64,000 bases of DNA from NCBI RefSeq assembly GCF_006715635.1, contig NZ_VFNP01000002.1, forward strand, positions 2,108,001-2,172,000, in the 5' to 3' direction. This DNA is from Streptomyces sp. SLBN-118. GTDB lineage: Bacteria > Actinomycetota > Actinomycetes > Streptomycetales > Streptomycetaceae. Numbering within the stretch: position 1 is the stretch's first letter; every line of letters begins with the position of its first letter. The notes under the pieces are model-generated. The model was not told where the DNA came from. It made no database searches and saw nothing but the letters and a program-made list of their open reading frames with translations. Made by a program: the position numbers and the translations under genes. Shown here piece after piece: positions 61,701 to 64,000 of this stretch.

Positions 61701-63072
61701 CCTCGGTGACGGCCTCGGCGACCGGCTCGGAGAGCACCACATGCGCGTTGGTGCCGCCGAAGCCGAAGGCGGAGACCGCTCCGCGGCGCGGGTCGTCCCC
61801 GCGCGGCCACTCCCGGCCCGTGCGGACCAGCGTGTCCTCGCCGACACGTCCGTCCTTGGAGGCGACCGGCTTCGAGACGCCGATGGTCGGCGGGATGTGG
61901 CCGTTGCCCATGGCCAGGATGACCTTGAGCATGCTGCTGAGCCCGGCCACGGTGAGGAGGTGGCCGATGTTGCCCTTGACCGAGCCGATCAGCGGGACCT
62001 TGCCCGCGTCACCGAAGAACGTGGCGACGGAGTCGGCCTCGGTCGAGTCGCCGATGGGGGTGCCGGTGGCGTGGCACTCGAGGTAGTCGATGGCAGTCGG
62101 GTCGATGCCGGCCTGCTGGTACGCCAGCTCGTACGACTGGAGTTGGCCGCCGCCCTGCGGGACCAGCAGATGGCGTCCGCTGCCGTCGTTCGTCAGGCCG
62201 ATGCCGTCGACGACCGCGTGGATCCGGTCGCCGTCGCGCACCGCGTCGGCCAGCCGCTTGACGGCGACCATGCCGGCGCCCTGGCCGGTGAGGATGCCGC
62301 CGGACCTGTCGTCGAAGGGTTGGCTGAAACCGTCGCGGGGGTAGGCCTGAAGGTCCGAGAAGGAGAGGTGGATCAGCGTCGGGTCCGGTGCGCAGACGCC
62401 GCCGGCCAGCACCAGGTCGGCCTGGCCCGCGGCGAGGTGGTCGCAGGCCAGCTTGAGCGCGTAGAGGGCGGACGAGCAGGCGGCGTCGAGCGCGTAGCGG
62501 GGGCCGCCGAGGCCCAGCGCGGTGGCGGCGACCGACGACGGGGAGCCGCTGACCCGCAGGTCCTCCGGCTTCAGGGCGTCGCGGTCGATACGGCGGTCCT
62601 GCCCGGCGAGCGCGCCGAGCGCCGGGTGTCCGGCCCGGCGCAGCCCCTCCAGCACCGCCTCCTGGACCAGCGGCACGCTGACCTCGGCGGAAGTGGGCGT
62701 GGGAAAGGAGTAGTTGCCCAGGATCAGGCCGGTGCGGGCGAGGACCTCGGGGCGTTCCGCGTGTCCGCTGTCGCGCAGCGCCTCCCTGGCGACATGCAGG
62801 GACCAGTGGAAGATCCGGTCGAGCCCCGCGAGATGTCCGGGGTCCAGGAGATAGCCGGACGGGTCGAAGTCGAAGTCGGTGATGAAGCCGCCCCGGCTGC
62901 AGTAGATGCCGTGCTGGGGGTCGGTGTCCCGGGCGTCGAGGGCGGGGCCGAAGACCTCTTCGCCCCCTTCCTTGCGGCTGTCCGCCCCGGTACGGAGGTT
63001 CTGCCAGAACTCGGCAGGTGTCTCCGCTCCTGGAAACAGGCAGGAGAGGCCAACGATGGCGTACTTGCTCAT
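55708..63072 (-). CDS. pfaC: Iterative PUFA-synthase-like PKS: KS-CLF-AT-DH-DH (PfaC/Pfa3-like)
   Basis: 2454 residues from the ATG at 63072 (MSKYAIVGLSCLFPG). KS (~1-450): Cys199 in DAACSSALYALKLA, His334 in HATGTPIGDS, His371 in KGNIGHL. Chain-length-factor-like KS (~465-925): Gly677 replaces the cysteine in TVSSDGSGTAEALEVA, and the last His is Asp (KAQIGDAG). AT (~1035-1385): GYSLGE with Ser1142. A Pro/Ala-rich linker (~1400-1655) contains a helix EIRRQMVATHSVVMETQRIL. Two double-hot-dog dehydratases follow: His1947 in YFTCHFPDDHVLAGSL and His2347 in YFDCHFHRDPVMPGSL. The order resembles myxobacterial Pfa3 without its acyltransferase tail. It extends and dehydrates the growing chain, with ACPs supplied in trans. 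Confidence 0.93.
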   Translation of the reverse strand: MSKYAIVGLSCLFPGAETPAEFWQNLRTGADSRKEGGEEVFGPALDARDTDPQHGIYCSRGGFITDFDFDPSGYLLDPGHLAGLDRIFHWSLHVAREALRDSGHAERPEVLARTGLILGNYSFPTPTSAEVSVPLVQEAVLEGLRRAGHPALGALAGQDRRIDRDALKPEDLRVSGSPSSVAATALGLGGPRYALDAACSSALYALKLACDHLAAGQADLVLAGGVCAPDPTLIHLSFSDLQAYPRDGFSQPFDDRSGGILTGQGAGMVAVKRLADAVRDGDRIHAVVDGIGLTNDGSGRHLLVPQGGGQLQSYELAYQQAGIDPTAIDYLECHATGTPIGDSTEADSVATFFGDAGKVPLIGSVKGNIGHLLTVAGLSSMLKVILAMGNGHIPPTIGVSKPVASKDGRVGEDTLVRTGREWPRGDDPRRGAVSAFGFGGTNAHVVLSEPVAEAVTEAAAATVPALDVVGLGAHFGSFDSLEAFERAVHEGSDALGPLPERRWRGLDQTRGGSLEHGTGVSPDALPHGAFVDGLGIDPVDLKIPPSDLRTYNLQHALASKVADEALHDAGFSRAVAQGRTAPEPRRVAVVVAMEIEPMTHLRLTRRTLGAFVREEFERAGVAIDEEQLAAVTAVGRDAVVDPIVANEVLSFIGNVMASRISSLWNLTGPSFTVSSDGSGTAEALEVARLLLLDRSIEAVLVGAVDLAGSAENLLLRPDVVAEAGLTFGEGSRGRRIGEGAGAVVVTRPGEWESTVYARLDSVAIRHAAPVDGAVPEADAATLASAAEEALTAAGVTAADIGYLEAHAGGTDIQDRAEIAGLARVYPADGGSVALGSAKAQIGDAGCAATMAGLIRSVLCLHHGYLPGTSGWSRPAGELADDFAASSLYVPDASRPWLRETKDARRYAALSFIGASGAHGHLVLSADATRGTVAPSDWQRAGGPVVLPLAADSFDALHASIEQHLELLEVADPYALAREAAKELVGRKLRAVFVGRDRGELRAQLELAARDLPGVNAEGAEWATPAGSFFTARPIGPDGKVALVYPGAFNSYPGLGRDFFRAFPGLLDRFESQADEPALHLRSRALYPRTQVTPGRRELMGLEAELGEDIPFMLATGTSFAILYTDLVRDVLGVRAHGGFGYSLGESSMLFATRGWLPESRRDEVISDTPVFKDRLCGAKRTVRAYWDLPGSVPDGEVWASHVLLTDADTVRDALTRYDRVHLTHINTPNELVIAGDPAQCKALVKELGCPAARSPVNAVMHCPVVDAEVGGLAGLNDYPTGSFGDLELFSAYDYEALPVLDRKEIARRIAHTLRSPIDFPRLIQGAHDRGFRYFLEVGPSATCSRWIHDTLGDAAHVALPVDRRGAPATKSVAQLVARLVSHGVQLDLTPLLGTDADRAPARSARASRFRVGGGDPVPARVARGIAATPPAAGPVQAPRPVAAAAAPAASAPVPAPAPVPVSPAPVPSVPPEDSVMPADPTLADAEVIAFDGTPISFLPWAPPAPGAPEPAAAGPVPSAPVALPVAAPAASTPTPAAATGAAPAPAAASGDPAADLVREIRRQMVATHSVVMETQRILQGATLSRMEALLDPATAPAPAPAPRTADLAQQPALTAAVSDQAVRPALPPAAPARPAEPVASGPGTPVPPPAAPADREVKEGVIWDEADLLEFAVGSVAKVFGPEFGVIDGYAKRVRLPAPPYHFVTRVTELSGTTGEFKPATITTEYDVPEDAWYAVDGGVPPAVTVEAGQCDLLLVSYLGIDFRNKGERVYRLLDSTLIFRGNLPQVGQTLRYDISIDRFVHQGDTTLFFFSYKCYADGELILELHDACAGFFSQAELDTPLGVVITEKEKAERAKLTKGWFKPLAYTEKNHLTSGDLELLAQGRIGEVFGPDHAQDPGINPAIRLPDAKLRMVDEVTIDRKAGPRGLGTLSAIKKLTPDAWYFTCHFPDDHVLAGSLVAEGAVQLLQIYLMHQGMHLTLPDARFQCVTDVPIEVQVRGQITQQHEEIRYEVEVMELTLLPRATVIADVLIYLGDKPVIKMKGLGLQVREKEGSPYRPETGGVPKFLGRRNRDGEAAMINELHLAHAAKGRLDMAMGPEFEVYRNSRAPYIPNGAFQFVDRVMSLKGTRGDLSPGSEMVTEYDSPADAWYYEQNSHPHMPNAVYMESSLQAAIFLGYYLGATLTRPEEQYAIRNLDGRATLVKDIDLRGKTIRHHSKLLMTSAVSGAVLQNFSYELSADGEVFYTGESLFGYFSDAALANQVGLDNGKYVAPWIETEQIPADRIRRIELPEGAPAFTDPTGGHLHLPGGQFALVDRVDVVDKGGRHGHGYLHGYREIRPDEWYFDCHFHRDPVMPGSLGVEAILQAMRLFVIDQNLADGMEQPRFAMATDVEMAWKYRGQILRHDRELQFDVHIKEVRREADRLLIIADADLSKPGLRIYELTDVAIEVRPAGA

Positions 63073-63179
63073 GAGAGCTCTGGGGTCCCTTCTGAGGGGC
63101 GGCCGGCCCGGACGGCTGGGGCACACAGTGAGCGCCGTCCGGGCCGACCCGATCGCTTGCGTCAGCTACGAAGCGTCAA

Positions 63180-64000
63180 TCAGCTGCTGATGAACTTGGC
63201 CGCCAACTGCGGGGCCGAGACCACGGATACGCCGTCGAAGCGGGTGAGCACCCGTCCGTCGGGGGCGCAGGCGGTGATGGTGAGCGAGGCGCCGATGCTG
63301 CTGCCCGACGGTGCGGGCTCCACCACGATCAGGAACGGCTCGCCGTCCGGCAGCGGGTGGTGCAGATCGGCCCGGCCCACGGAGAGGGGCAGCCCCGCGG
63401 TGCCGCGGAACAGCCTCACCCACACAAGGCCCGCCTGGAGCAGCAGGTCCGCCGTACCCGGCGCGAAGCGGGAGCCGCCGAAGGCGCCCCCGGCAGGCCG
63501 GAGTTCGGGCAGTTCGCACTCGAGGACCAGCCGGGACTCGTCCTCGGCCAGCACCCGGCGCACACCGCGCAGGGCAGGTCCGTGGAAGAGGGTCCCGTCG
63601 CTGTAGAAGCCGGCGGCGTCCCTTCCCGAGCCGAGCGCGGGCAGTCCGACGACGGTGGCGCCGGCGAGCGACGTGCCCGGGGTGACGACGGCCGCGTAGC
63701 GCGGTCGTGCGACTCCCTCCGCGTCGGTCGCACGGATGGCCACCTTGACGGCGTCACCGGCCGGGGTCATCGCGAGGCTGACCTGCTCGGGCTGCGTACC
63801 GTCGAAGACGATGCCCTTGTGGACCGAGAAGTCACTGACCTGCGCCACCTCGGTGGCACCGGCCCGCTCGACCGCGCCGATCGCCCAGCCGAGCGCGACG
63901 GCCGCGGGCAGCACCGGCGCATCGCCGATCACATGGTCGGTGAGGATCGGGTCGCCCGCCAGCTCGCCGAGCCGTCGCTCGACGGTGACGGTGTCCGTGG
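63180..64000 (-). CDS. PKS C-terminal dehydratase domain (PfaA-like protein, cut by the window edge)
   Basis: 272 residues visible; the frame runs off the right edge, so the start is outside. The visible part is a PS-DH-type double hot-dog: ILTDHVIGDAPVLPAAVALGWAIGAV holds the catalytic His, FHGPALRGVRRVLAED begins the second half, and TADLLLQAGLVW gives the Asp/Gln pair. In PUFA synthases this domain ends the PfaA/Pfa2 protein (KS-AT-ACP repeats-KR-DH), which is the component otherwise missing here. The gap to the next gene is 107 bases. Confidence 0.88.
   Translation of the reverse strand, partial: TDTVTVERRLGELAGDPILTDHVIGDAPVLPAAVALGWAIGAVERAGATEVAQVSDFSVHKGIVFDGTQPEQVSLAMTPAGDAVKVAIRATDAEGVARPRYAAVVTPGTSLAGATVVGLPALGSGRDAAGFYSDGTLFHGPALRGVRRVLAEDESRLVLECELPELRPAGGAFGGSRFAPGTADLLLQAGLVWVRLFRGTAGLPLSVGRADLHHPLPDGEPFLIVVEPAPSGSSIGASLTITACAPDGRVLTRFDGVSVVSAPQLAAKFISS

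Noticed and set aside
60487..63606. 1039-residue plus-strand open frame opposite the KS and CLF domains
   Set aside because: Same reason: antisense to conserved KS/CLF sequence and it crosses an intergenic region.

Overview
The window looks like a stretch of Streptomyces chromosome. GC is very high with strong third-position GC bias. ATGA, GTGA and TGATG stop/start overlaps are common. DUF397 + XRE regulator + RsbW-like ATPase genes, a SARP regulator, an ECF transporter and typical Streptomyces intergenic repeats are present. I see no rRNA, tRNA or CRISPR array.

Layout. 0-5.2 kb: one end of what looks like a contractile injection system (eCIS/CIS) cluster: a membrane-anchored Ig-like protein, a secreted Ig-like protein, a DUF4255 (Pvc16-type) protein and its AAA+ ATPase. 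It is closed off by a 412-bp internally deleted insertion sequence. 5.6-8.5 kb: a maoC-adh-sdr operon. 8.8-12.3 kb: an ABC transporter with a DesK/DesR-type two-component system. 12.5-14.8 kb: a PAS-SpoIIE phosphatase with a fresh 363-bp internal duplication. 15.2-18.5 kb: an SCP-x thiolase and a two-domain acyl-CoA dehydrogenase (FadE34-like). 18.6-24.3 kb: small regulators, a methyltransferase, an amidase, membrane proteins and an F420/LLM enzyme. 24.4-28.6 kb: a toroid-methyltransferase-glycosyltransferase operon divergent from a KstR-like TetR regulator. 29.2-32 kb: ferredoxin, aldehyde dehydrogenase and a metallo-beta-lactamase-fold hydrolase. 32.1-38.2 kb: a cobalamin-riboswitch operon with two secreted, intrinsic-factor-like proteins and an ECF transporter. 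38.3-38.9 kb: a probable c-di-AMP riboswitch and a small cell-wall hydrolase. 38.9-41.6 kb: divergent fadA5-like thiolase and CYP125-like P450. 41.8-47.2 kb: assorted housekeeping and accessory genes. 47.4-64 kb: a SARP regulator convergent with a polyunsaturated-fatty-acid-synthase-like (Pfa) cluster that runs off the right edge.

Two themes tie genes together. First, genes between 5.6 and 41.6 kb look like a dispersed steroid side-chain degradation regulon. A KstR homologue is present, and sites matching TNNAACNNGTTNNA, exactly or with one mismatch, lie upstream of maoC, fadE34, the GT operon/kstR, the aldehyde dehydrogenase/hydrolase pair, fadA5 and cyp125. The cobalamin-import operon lies among them; B12 is the cofactor of methylmalonyl-CoA mutase, which would handle the propionyl-CoA released from side chains (inference). 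Second, the minus-strand operon at 48.5-64 kb encodes an iterative lipid synthase: a PKS ending in a dehydratase domain (cut by the window), a 2454-aa KS-CLF-AT-DH-DH protein, a PfaD-type enoyl reductase, two unusual acyl-CoA dehydrogenases, an Sfp-type phosphopantetheinyl transferase and an FAD oxidoreductase. It probably makes a highly unsaturated lipid. The extra dehydrogenases and the oxidoreductase are not part of the classical PUFA gene set and make this the most likely new system in the window.
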